From contig PMSX01000185.1 in the NCBI GenBank assembly GCA_003167495.1, forward strand, positions 1 to 39,498: a stretch of DNA of 39,498 bases. The letters run 5' to 3'. A program made the position numbers and the translations under genes. How positions within the stretch are numbered: the first letter of the stretch is position 1; every line of letters begins with the position of its first letter. The notes under the pieces were generated by a model. That model saw only the letters and a list, made by a program, of their open reading frames with translations. It ran no database searches and was not told the origin of the DNA. Shown one piece after another: positions 26,156-33,978 of the stretch. Source of the DNA: Bryobacterales bacterium. GTDB taxonomy: Bacteria > Acidobacteriota > Terriglobia > Bryobacterales > Bryobacteraceae.

Positions 26156-27331
26156 TTAAACCTTTTCGAGAATCATGGCAATGCCTTGGCCGACGCCTAT
26201 ACACATTGTGCACAGCGCATAGTGGCCGTTGCCACGCGTGAGTTGATAGGTTGCGTGGGTGACGAGACGCGCACCGCTGGCACCCAGCGGATGGCCCAGG
26301 GCGATTGCTCCGCCGTTGGCGTTGACATGCGCGGCATCATCGGCTATGCCCAGTTCGCGCAACACTGCTAATGCTTGTGCGGCGAAGGCTTCATTCAGCT
26401 CAATGACATCCATCGCGCCGATTTGCAGATTCGCCAGCGCCAAGGCCTTACGCGAAGCGGGAACCGGACCCATGCCCATAATGCGCGGTGCAACACCAGC
26501 GGATGCGCCGCAAACGACTCGCGCCTTTGGAGTCAAGCCAAACTTTTTGGCCGCCTCCTCAGATGCCAACAGCAATGCGCAAGCGCCATCGTTCACGCCC
26601 GACGCATTGCCCGCTGTCACTGTGCCATTCGGTTTCACAACTGGCTTCAAGGCTGCCAAACGTTCGAGTGTAGTGTCGGGGCGCGGATGTTCATCGGCTT
26701 CAATTTGGAACGGTACGATCTCTTGCGCCAGAAGGCCGTCTCTCATTGCCGCGGCCGCTCGTTGGTGGCTGCGGAACGCAAACGCGTCTTGATCGGCTCG
26801 GGTTACGTGGAATTCTTCAGCTACATTCTCTGCCGTCTCAGGCATGGAATCGGTCCCATGAAGAGTCTTCATCAAAGGATTGACGAACCGCCAGCCAATA
26901 GTGGTGTCTTCGATCTTCATGTTGCGCGAGAACGGGACATCGGCTTTGCCCATAACGAAGGGCGCGCGCGACATGCTCTCCACGCCGCCGGCGATGATGA
27001 TCTGCGCCTCGCCGCATTTGATGACGCGCGCGGCGGTTGCGATGGCGTCCATGCTGGAACCACACAAACGGTTGACCGTGGTACCGGGCACGTCTACCGG
27101 CAAACCAGCCAGCAGCGCCGCCATGCGTGCCACGTTCCGGTTGTCTTCGCCGGCTTGATTCGCGCAGCCGTACACCACGTCGTCCAAAGACTGCCAGTCT
27201 ACCTTCGCGTTGCGCGTCATTAACGCCTTGATTGGAACGGCGGATAGATCGTCGGTTCGCACATTGGCTAACGCGCCGCCGAATCTGCCAAATGGCGTTC
27301 GCACCGCATCGCAAATAAAAACCGCTCGCAA
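26156..27331 (-). CDS. pcaF: 3-oxoadipyl-CoA thiolase
   Basis: A 391-residue thiolase that splits 3-oxoadipyl-CoA into succinyl-CoA and acetyl-CoA, the last step of the pathway. The acylated cysteine is Cys90 in NRLCGSSM. The histidine is in GGAIALGHPLGASGAR, and the second cysteine in CTMCIGVGQG. The start is a TTG at 27331 preceded by AAGGGG; it follows pcaJ after 3 bases. The protein alone would fit any acetyl-CoA acyltransferase, but position between pcaJ and pcaH makes PcaF the likely role. Confidence 0.92.
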   Translation of the reverse strand: MRAVFICDAVRTPFGRFGGALANVRTDDLSAVPIKALMTRNAKVDWQSLDDVVYGCANQAGEDNRNVARMAALLAGLPVDVPGTTVNRLCGSSMDAIATAARVIKCGEAQIIIAGGVESMSRAPFVMGKADVPFSRNMKIEDTTIGWRFVNPLMKTLHGTDSMPETAENVAEEFHVTRADQDAFAFRSHQRAAAAMRDGLLAQEIVPFQIEADEHPRPDTTLERLAALKPVVKPNGTVTAGNASGVNDGACALLLASEEAAKKFGLTPKARVVCGASAGVAPRIMGMGPVPASRKALALANLQIGAMDVIELNEAFAAQALAVLRELGIADDAAHVNANGGAIALGHPLGASGARLVTHATYQLTRGNGHYALCTMCIGVGQGIAMILEKV

Positions 27332-27334
27332 AAA

Positions 27335-28096
27335 TTATTCCCCTTCGCCTGATGTACCATGCGCGGCGGCGGTACGCGCATATAGATCGCGCAGCGCCGC
27401 CAGTTCCGCATCTGTGGGGGCTGGCGTTACGTCCACTTTCCCGGCCACTTTCAAATCCCAACCTGTTGCGTCTTTGACTTGCTCCACGGTGATGCCGGGA
27501 TGCACAGCCGTTAGCCTCAACTCGCCGCTGGCATCCGCAACCATCACGCCCAAATCTGTGATGACGGTTGTGGGAGCGCGCTTGAGGCGCGAATTTCCCG
27601 CCGCCGATGTGCAGAAGTCCAGCTTCTCGACAAACATGCGCTTACTGTGGTTCGCGATAATCCAAATTTCCTTGGCGCCGCTGGCAATCTCGGGCGCGCC
27701 GCCCGCGCCGGGCAACCGGACCCTCGGCCTTTCATACGAGCCGCCAATCACCGTGGTGTTCAAGTTGGCGAATTTATCAATCTGCGCGGCGCCTAAGAAA
27801 CCAACATCGACGCGGCCGCCTTGTAGCCAGTAACGGAAAATCTCCGGCACCGATACTACTGTCTCAGCATAGTCGGCGAGTTCGCCATCGCCGATCGAAA
27901 GGGGCAAAACGTCGGGCTTTGCGCCAATCGTTCCGGATTCGTAAATCAACACGACGCCGGGCGCATGGGTAATCCGCGCCAAATTAGCCGCCGCGCTAGG
28001 CTTGCCGATCCCTACAAAACACACATCGCCAACGCGCAACTTACGCGCGGCCGCGATGGTCATCATTTCATCGGGAGTAAACGCCGCGTTATCCAC
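27335..28096 (-). CDS. pcaJ: 3-oxoadipate CoA-transferase subunit B
   Basis: A 253-residue beta subunit of the succinyl-CoA:3-oxoadipate CoA-transferase. It has the family-I fold; VCFVGIGKPSAAANLA and LIYESGTIGAKP are recognisable, the latter containing the ESG glutamate expected to form the CoA thioester. The true start is GTG 28096, overlapping the pcaI stop by 8 bases and preceded by GGAGG. The frame extends to 28291 but overlaps pcaI. The C-terminal tail PTDAELAALRDLYART is acidic and helical. Confidence 0.92.
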   Translation of the reverse strand: MDNAAFTPDEMMTIAAARKLRVGDVCFVGIGKPSAAANLARITHAPGVVLIYESGTIGAKPDVLPLSIGDGELADYAETVVSVPEIFRYWLQGGRVDVGFLGAAQIDKFANLNTTVIGGSYERPRVRLPGAGGAPEIASGAKEIWIIANHSKRMFVEKLDFCTSAAGNSRLKRAPTTVITDLGVMVADASGELRLTAVHPGITVEQVKDATGWDLKVAGKVDVTPAPTDAELAALRDLYARTAAAHGTSGEGE

Positions 28097-28949
28097 GAAC
28101 CGGAACCTCCGCAGCCAGGCTCCGTTTGAACTCAGCAAAATCGGCCGTATCCAGGACATGCTTCTGCATCCAGGCTTGGAAGGTGTGGCGATTGCGCGAA
28201 ATGCCATCCCACGCTTTGCAAAACGCGTTGTCGCGTTTGTAATAGCCGTGCGCATAAGAAGGATGCGCGCCGCCGGGAACCAGGCACACACGCTGAATCA
28301 CCCAATGCGGCAGCACACACGCGTTCATGGGTGCGTCCAGCTTGTCGACAATTTCTTCCACGGTGACAATCGCGCGCTTCGCGGCCAGCACGGCTTCCTT
28401 CTGAATGCCGATAATTCCTGAGATCAGCACATTCCCCGCCTGGTCGGCCTTCTGTGCATGAATCACGGTAACATCCGGATTGAGCGCCGTGCTGGCGGTC
28501 AGAGTTTCTCCGGTGAACGGGCAGGTAATCGACTTAATATTTGCGTTGTACCTCGGTAGATCTGAACCAATGTACCCGCGCACCACGGCAAACGGCAGCC
28601 CCGACGCACCTGCCTGATAACGCGCCGCCATATCGGCGTGACTGTGCTCTTCAATCGCCAACGGTTGCGGCCAGCTTGTTTGAATCGCTTCTCGAAAACG
28701 GTGCAGAGAGCCGACTCCTGGGTTGCCGCCCCAGGAAAAAATCAGCTTTTTCGCGCAGCCCATGCCAATGAGCTGGTCGTAAATCAGATCGGGGGTCATG
28801 CGGATGAGCGTCAGGTTGTTCTTCCGCTGGCGGATTACCTCATGGCCGGCCGCAAACGGGATGAGGTGAGTGAAGCCTTCCATGGCGATGGTGTCGCCAT
28901 TGTGTACCAGATCGGCGATTGCCTCACGAAGGTTGGTGATTTCCGCCAT
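28089..28949 (-). CDS. pcaI: 3-oxoadipate CoA-transferase subunit A
   Basis: A 286-residue alpha subunit that forms the CoA-transferase with PcaJ. Typical blocks are ADLVHNGDTIAMEGFTHLIP at the N-terminus and TPDLIYDQLIGMG, FSWGGNPGVGSLHRFREA, and NPDVTVIHAQKADQAGN. ATG 28949 gives a standard N-terminus; a frame extension to 28985 would add 12 residues and pass through a palindromic sequence. It is the first gene of the ten-gene pca operon. Confidence 0.92.
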   Translation of the reverse strand: MAEITNLREAIADLVHNGDTIAMEGFTHLIPFAAGHEVIRQRKNNLTLIRMTPDLIYDQLIGMGCAKKLIFSWGGNPGVGSLHRFREAIQTSWPQPLAIEEHSHADMAARYQAGASGLPFAVVRGYIGSDLPRYNANIKSITCPFTGETLTASTALNPDVTVIHAQKADQAGNVLISGIIGIQKEAVLAAKRAIVTVEEIVDKLDAPMNACVLPHWVIQRVCLVPGGAHPSYAHGYYKRDNAFCKAWDGISRNRHTFQAWMQKHVLDTADFAEFKRSLAAEVPVRG

Positions 28950-28959
28950 TGTCGGTCTA

Positions 28960-28975
28960 CCGCACAATTGTACGG
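28960..28975. promoter_or_regulatory. Near-perfect palindrome before pcaI, candidate operator
   Basis: The 16-base sequence CCGCACAATTGTACGG is symmetric except for one pair (14 of 16 bases). It ends 11 bases before the pcaI start codon, where a repressor would block the operon promoter or early elongation. ACAATTGT cores are typical of MarR-type sites, but no regulator gene is nearby, so the binding factor is unknown. Confidence 0.4.
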
Positions 28976-29092
28976 CAGGGCACATTGGGGGTTCGCGCTT
29001 GGCCGGACCGTGGTTGCCGACGGGTTTCGATAGTTGGTTGTGGTTGGAGGTGTCTGTTTAGGAGGCGGCTTGGGCGGTTTGGACGTCTCCTT

Positions 29093-29743
29093 TCAAGGCG
29101 TCTTGCAGAAGCTGTTGCTTACGAGCGGAGTGAGGGTGGCGAGATGAGCCTCGAACTGCTGATTTGAAAATTCAAAGCCAATGGCGGCGAGATCGAAAGG
29201 TTGGTTTCGGTGATGGGCGACGAGGCAGGCTTGCGCAGCCTTATCGAGAGCTTTGAGTTCGTTGGCTTTGCGCTCTTGCTGAAGACGGCGGAGTTCGGCT
29301 GTTTCCATGTCGCGGCGGCGGACGAGGCGAGCTTCCTGGATTTGGAGATTGCGGAATGACTTGTCGTGTTCAAGCCGGATGCACATTTCGATGGTGATGG
29401 GATCGACGCTGGTTTCTTCGGGATATCTTTCGGCGAATTCCCGGCGGCCGAGATTGATCAGCGCCATTTCGAGCGCGGGAATGTGGTCGAGACGCCAGAT
29501 GGTATCGACGATGGACTGCACGAAGGCCGTTTCTTCGGGACCGACGGGTTGATAGCGCTTTTGATAGGCGAGCATGAGGGCTTCATACTGAGCGGCTTCT
29601 TCGGTGGGGAGAACGATGGCGCGCCCGGTGAGTCCGGTTTTGACGGCGTTGAGAGAAACTTTTGCTTTACCAGCGGTGCTGGTTGGTCCTGTTGAAAATT
29701 GCGCGTTGGCGCGGTTTGCGGTGAATTGGGCTTGAGAAGACAT
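29093..29743 (-). CDS. ANRANAQ-type conserved hypothetical protein
   Basis: A 216-residue protein. Its start ANRANAQFSTGPTSTAGKAK followed by SLNAVKTGL belongs to a family I recall as numerous in Acidobacteria and some Deltaproteobacteria. The conserved N-terminal 40 residues are followed by a variable, highly charged helical part (EARLVRRRDMETAELRRLQQERKANELK, in pieces) predicted as coiled coil. Function is unknown. GGAG precedes the ATG by 7 bases. A strong hairpin with A and T runs lies immediately upstream, in its 5' leader or promoter region. It does not overlap the pca operon and probably is a separate transcript. Confidence 0.75.
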   Translation of the reverse strand: MSSQAQFTANRANAQFSTGPTSTAGKAKVSLNAVKTGLTGRAIVLPTEEAAQYEALMLAYQKRYQPVGPEETAFVQSIVDTIWRLDHIPALEMALINLGRREFAERYPEETSVDPITIEMCIRLEHDKSFRNLQIQEARLVRRRDMETAELRRLQQERKANELKALDKAAQACLVAHHRNQPFDLAAIGFEFSNQQFEAHLATLTPLVSNSFCKTP

Positions 29744-29775
29744 GTTGTGAGCTCCTTTTTTGTGTTCTGGGAAAT

Positions 29776-29817
29776 AAAAAAGCGCCCTGAGACCACGACC
29801 GGTCAGGGCGCTTTTTT
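29776..29817. terminator. Strong bidirectional hairpin with poly-A/poly-T arms
   Basis: A perfect 15-base inverted repeat with AAAAAAGCGCCCTGA at 29776-29790 and TCAGGGCGCTTTTTT at 29803-29817, loop of 12 bases. The GC core with flanking A and T runs is a textbook intrinsic terminator in both directions. No gene clearly ends here, and it lies 33 bases upstream of the start of the 29093-29743 gene. It may terminate upstream leftward transcription, or act as an attenuator in that gene's leader. Confidence 0.8.
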
Positions 29818-30366
29818 GAAAGTTTAGATACGGGAGGGTGAACTCATCCCGTAAGCGTTAGCATAGCATTGTTTACCAAGCGGTTTTGGGGAAGATGTTG
29901 AAAAGGAAGGGAAAATGGTTTGTGACTGGATTTGGGGTGGGCCTTGATCTGGGTGCGCGACATTCTTCGCCAGATTTCGAGCGCTATGTAACACCTAAAA
30001 CAAACAGCAGCGAAATTGTTTCGAAAGCTGTTGTATACCAAAAAATAGCTGCTCGGCATGAACAAGGTCTGCGGTTTTCATTGGTTTCCTTAAATCAATG
30101 CACGGTTTCTCAGGCCTACCCGTCGAGACGCTTATGCGCCCCTCCACAAGGCGCGAACTTCCGAGAGCTTTCAACCCCCTCGATCTGATCAATCGAGCGG
30201 GGGTTTTGGATTGCCCAGGCAAACCCTCTAACCTGAGACGTTTTCGTGCGGCACCGCCAATAAACACATATTTAAGCAGTTTTGTTTTATCATAGGGGTG
30301 TGCTGAAACGCAGATTGACCGAAGCACATTGACATATAAAAGAACAATGAAAGGTCTGCCGGAGGG
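29818..30366. other. Long region without a convincing gene
   Basis: About 550 bases between the strong hairpin and the TIGR04255-like gene. Frames on both strands (for instance 29886-30188 plus, 29995-30327 minus) lack family resemblance and ribosome sites. It contains an imperfect hairpin at 30173-30207, and a small GCGCC...GGCGC stem near 30137-30155. A promoter for the downstream cassette should lie near its right end. A short frame MKGLPEG (30347-30370) overlaps the next start codons. Confidence 0.4.
30173..30207 (+). terminator. Imperfect hairpin with short T run
   Basis: AACCCCCTCGAT (30173-30184) can pair with ATCGAGCGGGGGTT (30192-30205), with two unpaired bases in the right arm, followed by TTTT overlap. 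It could stop rightward transcription before the TIGR04255 cassette. It is weaker than the hairpin at 29776. Confidence 0.35.
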
Positions 30367-30369
30367 ATG

Positions 30370-31115
30370 ATGGCATCGCGCGAAAATCCATTCCGAAGAA
30401 GCTCAAGCATGACGCGATTGTCGAAGCCGTAGTTGAGATACGCTTCAGCACAACGACCATTCCCGAAATTTTATTTGGACGGCTTGCAGATTACGAACCT
30501 TGGAAAAATTTCAAACAGCAACGGTTACCCGTCTACGAGGTTCCGCCACCGTGGCGGCAAGCTGATCCCAATCTGCGTTTTCTGCCGATTTTCGAATTAT
30601 CTGGGGATCAACGATCTGTTCGTATCGGTCCACATGTGGTTGCGTATCACCGCGCCGCTCCATATATTGGGTGGGAACAGTTCCGGTTAGAGTTGGACGA
30701 AACAATAGATGGCCTGTTTGAGACGGCGAAGGGCCTCGTCATTCGTAGATTGGGCTTGCGCTATTTAAACGCGTTGCGCCCTGACGTTCACTACATCAAG
30801 TCGGTTTCGGACCTCGACCTAGAAATCAAAGTCGCGAACGAAAGCATTCTGGGTAACGTCAATCTGAACTTCAACATAGAAATGCCCGGCGATACTGCTT
30901 GCACAGTGAGGATCGCGACGAAGGAATTTGTTCAGGGAATATTGCCATTAAATACCTCTGTCTACGTCGATGTTGATGTGTTCACAAAAGAGGGGTTCGA
31001 AACAGAGGAACGGCAGGCCGTGCAAGATTGGATCACGGCCGCGCACGAAAGCGAGAAAAAACAGTTTTTTGGTCTATTGACCGATCAAACAATTGAAAGG
31101 CTGAAGGAGGAATAA
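30370..31115 (+). pseudogene. TIGR04255-like protein gene with apparent one-base frameshift near its start
   Basis: The main frame encodes about 245 residues of the sporadically distributed TIGR04255 family (function unknown to me). Family blocks are KKLKHDAIVEAVVEIRF at the N-terminus and a central VIRRLGLRYLNALRP. The frame has no ATG, GTG or TTG before the conserved N-terminus; a stop lies at 30348. ATG codons at 30367 and 30370, with GGAGG just upstream, are in a different frame (MASRENPF...). Adding one A to the AAAA run at 30383-30386 joins them as MASREKSIPKKLKHDAI, which is what the family would predict. So the run lost a base, is phase-variable, or was misread. A short usable protein from ATG 30636 would lack the N-terminal third. 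It is first of a three-gene cassette. Confidence 0.65.
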
Positions 31116-31117
31116 AC

Positions 31118-31498
31118 ATGCTCGCGACGGCTCCCACGGGAATGGATTTGATGTATGGATCAAATCGAGGCACAGGGGTAGCAACACTTCACATATCGAA
31201 TAATTCGAACATTCCGGCAATCTATAGCTCTGTTGGGGAAAACGGTTGGAATGTCGAAGAATTGGAAAACTGGTTTGCAAAGTACGGATGGGGGCTTTCT
31301 GAAAACATCTTCGAGATGCAGATACAGAAGCCCATTTCCTCATGGCGACTTGGCCCTAGCAAGATTGACGAAAACGAATGGGTTGACTGGGACGCGACTG
31401 TTCAGGTTCCGCAGGTCAAAACTTCAGGAACGTTGAGTGTGACATTGAAATATGTCGGTGAAATCCAGCCTTCTCCGTTTACGGACCCTTGGGATTAA
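31118..31498 (+). CDS. Unknown 126-aa protein, middle gene of the cassette
   Basis: I do not recognise this protein. It begins two bases after the TIGR04255-like stop and has an excellent AGGAGG site, so it is translated as a real gene. It is soluble with no signal peptide, rich in aromatic residues (eight Trp), and probably beta-rich with a C-terminal strand-like stretch (TSGTLSVTLKYVGEI). Codon use is AT-richer than the flanking operons. The partnership with its neighbours suggests a shared function, unknown. Confidence 0.7.
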   Translation: MLATAPTGMDLMYGSNRGTGVATLHISNNSNIPAIYSSVGENGWNVEELENWFAKYGWGLSENIFEMQIQKPISSWRLGPSKIDENEWVDWDATVQVPQVKTSGTLSVTLKYVGEIQPSPFTDPWD

Positions 31499-31566
31499 AG
31501 GGGTTCCACGTAAGTTTTGGGAGATTTCAAAAAAGACTTGCTGGAACGGCGGCGAGATATTATCAG

Positions 31567-32124
31567 ATGGCTAGCGGCACTCAAACTTACCCGTGGTTCG
31601 ACGTACCCGAAGGGGATGACATTGAACAAGGGGATATTCTTGAACAATTCCCGGTCTTCTTGTTGCCAACCAATCTGCCTGTTGCTTCCAATACCAACGA
31701 CCCCGTAAAGATGGAGATCGATTGGGGAACGCATGACGTAATCGTGATGTCGCAAAGTTGCGATCTACGGAAGGGCGGCGAGAAGGCAATTGATGCGATC
31801 ATCCTGTGCGCCGTTTGGAAGCGATCACAAGTGCCGGAATTTACGAAAGATGACTGGATGGAAAATGCACGAAAGGGCCGTTTTCCTGCGTATCACGTGT
31901 TGAACGAGTGTAATCTGACGACTTATCACTGCGAGTTTCGGATTGTAGATTTTCGAAAAGTGTACTCGATGCCTCTGGATTTCGTCCGTGGGAGAGTGCA
32001 AGTTAATAAGCGTGTGCGTTTGCTCCCGCCATATAGGGAGCATCTCTCTCAATCCTTCGCAAGATTCTTCGTGCGGGTCGGCCTCCCTAGCGACATTCCG
32101 CCCTTCAAAGGGAAGAAGAGCTAG
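31567..32124 (+). CDS. Conserved hypothetical protein, third gene of the cassette
   Basis: A 185-residue protein. Visible blocks are FDVPEGDDIEQGDILEQFPV, HDVIVMSQSCDLRKGGEKA, ILCAVWKR, IVDFRKVYSMPLDFVRG and a C-terminal LLPPYREHLSQSFARFFVRV. The SQSCDL and YREHL patterns recur, as I recall, in a family of unknown function found in accessory regions. No signal peptide or membrane segment. ATG 31567 is chosen; the frame is open to 31489 and could overlap the previous gene by 10 bases. It has no strong Shine-Dalgarno. Its function is not known, and the cysteine in SQSCDL is a candidate functional residue. Confidence 0.72.
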   Translation: MASGTQTYPWFDVPEGDDIEQGDILEQFPVFLLPTNLPVASNTNDPVKMEIDWGTHDVIVMSQSCDLRKGGEKAIDAIILCAVWKRSQVPEFTKDDWMENARKGRFPAYHVLNECNLTTYHCEFRIVDFRKVYSMPLDFVRGRVQVNKRVRLLPPYREHLSQSFARFFVRVGLPSDIPPFKGKKS

Positions 32125-32475
32125 AAGCTGTGTTGTGTCAACTCGACTGGGGCGCAAAGGCCGTTTTTTCGTTTCTCAAAACCTTTGTGAGACAGCCTGA
32201 CCAAAGGTTTATTGCATTCGCGACCTCTCATTCTATCTGGCGATCCCTTCGTTCCCGAGCCCCACTTGGCCGGATAAGCGCGCAAACCACCGATTCGAAT
32301 TCCGACGTTAGCCGAAGGTCGCTTTCCGGGAGGTTTGGAACGGCAAAGCGCTATTTTAACGTCTACCTGGGACAACGGGACGGCCAATCGATGGTGGTGG
32401 GGAATGCCGGGAGCGTGGGGAGAATGATCAGGAAGATGGTTGTTTTAGCGGGCATGAGATGGGAGACCGGCGAAG
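32125..32475. other. Region without a convincing gene between convergent genes
   Basis: About 350 bases. A GTG-started frame (32130-32483, 117 residues) shows no family resemblance and a biased composition, so it is not called. A 9-base inverted repeat lies at 32179-32210. Otherwise I see nothing. Confidence 0.45.
32179..32210. terminator. Inverted repeat, possible weak terminator
   Basis: AAACCTTTG (32179-32187) and CAAAGGTTT (32202-32210) form a perfect 9-base stem with a 14-base loop, 55 bases after the cassette stop. It is AT-rich and lacks a separate T run, so termination would be weak. Confidence 0.3.
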
Positions 32476-33768
32476 CTACATAGTGGGAGTAGCGGGAATG
32501 GCCTGTCTTGGGAGCAGGAGTTCGCGGAAGCCATTTTTCGGATCGGTGGCGACTTCGAAGTAGCCGATCATCATTTCGTCGAAGTTTTGTGGGCCGAAGC
32601 GGACGGCCTTGGTTGGATCGGGATTGAGCGGGTTGTTGATGGAATTGTCGAAGTGCGCGGTGCATTCAATGGTAGTTCCGGGAGGAAGGCGCAGCGGGGT
32701 GGCGAGATAGTACGAAAGCTGCCAATTGTAACTGTAGTGAGGAACGCGCAGAAGCGTTTCGGTGCGGCCGTCGGGAAACACGACTCTAAACTCAAATGAC
32801 TTGCCGCGCAAGTGCATGTGCGGGAGGAGTGAGACGAGAGTTGCCTCCGCGTGCAAAGTAATGCGAGCGTCGAGCTGATAATCGGGGTCGCCGGGCGGGA
32901 TGAGGAAGCGGATGTTGGCGGCGGCGAGCATAATGACGCGCTGGCGGGGCGGTTCATGGGAGAGAACTAAGCCAATGCGGCTGCGGTCACAGCCAGGCCG
33001 CCCGTTAGTTGTGTAGTGAAGCTGGAAGACGAGGTCGCTGCCGGCCTTGACGAGTTTGGCTTGGCCGGGTGAAAGGAGTTCGGGCATGTTACCTGGGCCG
33101 TAACCAGCTAGGAACTCGCCGGGAACACCGCCGCCGCGAGTATGTGGATCTAATGCGAACGGGACACCGACCGGTTCGCCGGCGAGCCAGCCAGAGCCGG
33201 GTTCGCGCACGCTGACAACGATGTGGTGAGTGTGGGCACGGTCGCCGGGCCGTATTTCGGCGAGGCGAACCCAGGTGTCTTGTGAGAAGTGAGTCGGGAC
33301 GATGACGTATTGATAGGGGATGACGCCAGAGGCGGGCACATTGAACGGAGTGGGGACTTCGAAAATGATTTCGGGCTGCTGGCCGATGCTCCAGCCATCG
33401 ATCCATTGAACGGGTTTGGGCGCGTCGTGCGGATCGCCTGCCGGAGCGCCCGCGGCTAGCCACGAACTGATGGTTTGGATGTCGGCCGAGGAAAGGCTGC
33501 GATCGTTGGCGAAGTGGCCTATGGATGGATCGGCATACCAAGGAGGCATCTGGCGCAAAGTGACGGCTTGCCTAATAGCGCTGGCCCAAGGTCTAGCAGA
33601 CGAGTAGTCGAGCAGAGGCATGGGGCCAACCTCGCCGGGGCGGTGGCATGTTTGACAGTGCTGCTGGAGGATTGGAAGGACATCTTGATAGAAGGTGGTT
33701 GGCGCGGCGCCGAATGCGGATGCGCAGAAACAAAGAGGGAGCAGATGAGTAACCGTAGTTTTCAGCAT
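32476..33768 (-). CDS. Secreted cytochrome c / copper type II monooxygenase-like protein
   Basis: A 430-residue secreted protein combining two parts. After a signal peptide (about residues 1-21, cleaved before APTTF) there is a small cytochrome c-like domain with heme motif CQTCH (38-42) and a likely Met ligand in VGPMPLLDY. Then comes a region like copper type II ascorbate-dependent monooxygenases: HTHH near 179-182, QLHYTTNG, LLPHMHLRGK, and a Met in DEMMIGYFE. Such fusions are frequent in Acidobacteria. The substrate is unknown; a heme could feed electrons to copper (inference). ATG 33768 is used. The open frame continues to 33909 through the antisense of a tRNA, which is spurious. Confidence 0.82.
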   Translation of the reverse strand: MLKTTVTHLLPLCFCASAFGAAPTTFYQDVLPILQQHCQTCHRPGEVGPMPLLDYSSARPWASAIRQAVTLRQMPPWYADPSIGHFANDRSLSSADIQTISSWLAAGAPAGDPHDAPKPVQWIDGWSIGQQPEIIFEVPTPFNVPASGVIPYQYVIVPTHFSQDTWVRLAEIRPGDRAHTHHIVVSVREPGSGWLAGEPVGVPFALDPHTRGGGVPGEFLAGYGPGNMPELLSPGQAKLVKAGSDLVFQLHYTTNGRPGCDRSRIGLVLSHEPPRQRVIMLAAANIRFLIPPGDPDYQLDARITLHAEATLVSLLPHMHLRGKSFEFRVVFPDGRTETLLRVPHYSYNWQLSYYLATPLRLPPGTTIECTAHFDNSINNPLNPDPTKAVRFGPQNFDEMMIGYFEVATDPKNGFRELLLPRQAIPATPTM

Positions 33769-33835
33769 TTTGTATCGCACGCCCGCAAAAAATAGTTTCG
33801 TTGACCTACGGCCTTGCGGGTTGTTACCATGATAG

Positions 33836-33912
<77 letters not shown>

Positions 33913-33978
33913 AAAGGATTATAACTGTTCACGAACGCGTTGCAAGCCCGCCTCACGGCGTAATCGCTGATCGCGTGA

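Noticed and set aside
26375..27223. 282-codon plus-strand frame over the thiolase gene
   Set aside because: It is antisense to pcaF, which has complete catalytic motifs; long antisense frames are common in GC-rich DNA.
29995..30327. 110-codon minus-strand frame in the accessory gap
   Set aside because: No recognisable domain; it crosses the hairpin at 30173-30207 and lacks a Shine-Dalgarno.
30347..30370. Leader peptide MKGLPEG overlapping the TIGR04255-like start codons
   Set aside because: Too short to support by sequence alone, and no attenuator-like structure follows.
32130..32483. 117-codon plus-strand frame between the cassette and the monooxygenase
   Set aside because: No family resemblance, no ribosome site, composition unlike a folded protein, and it runs into the convergent gene.
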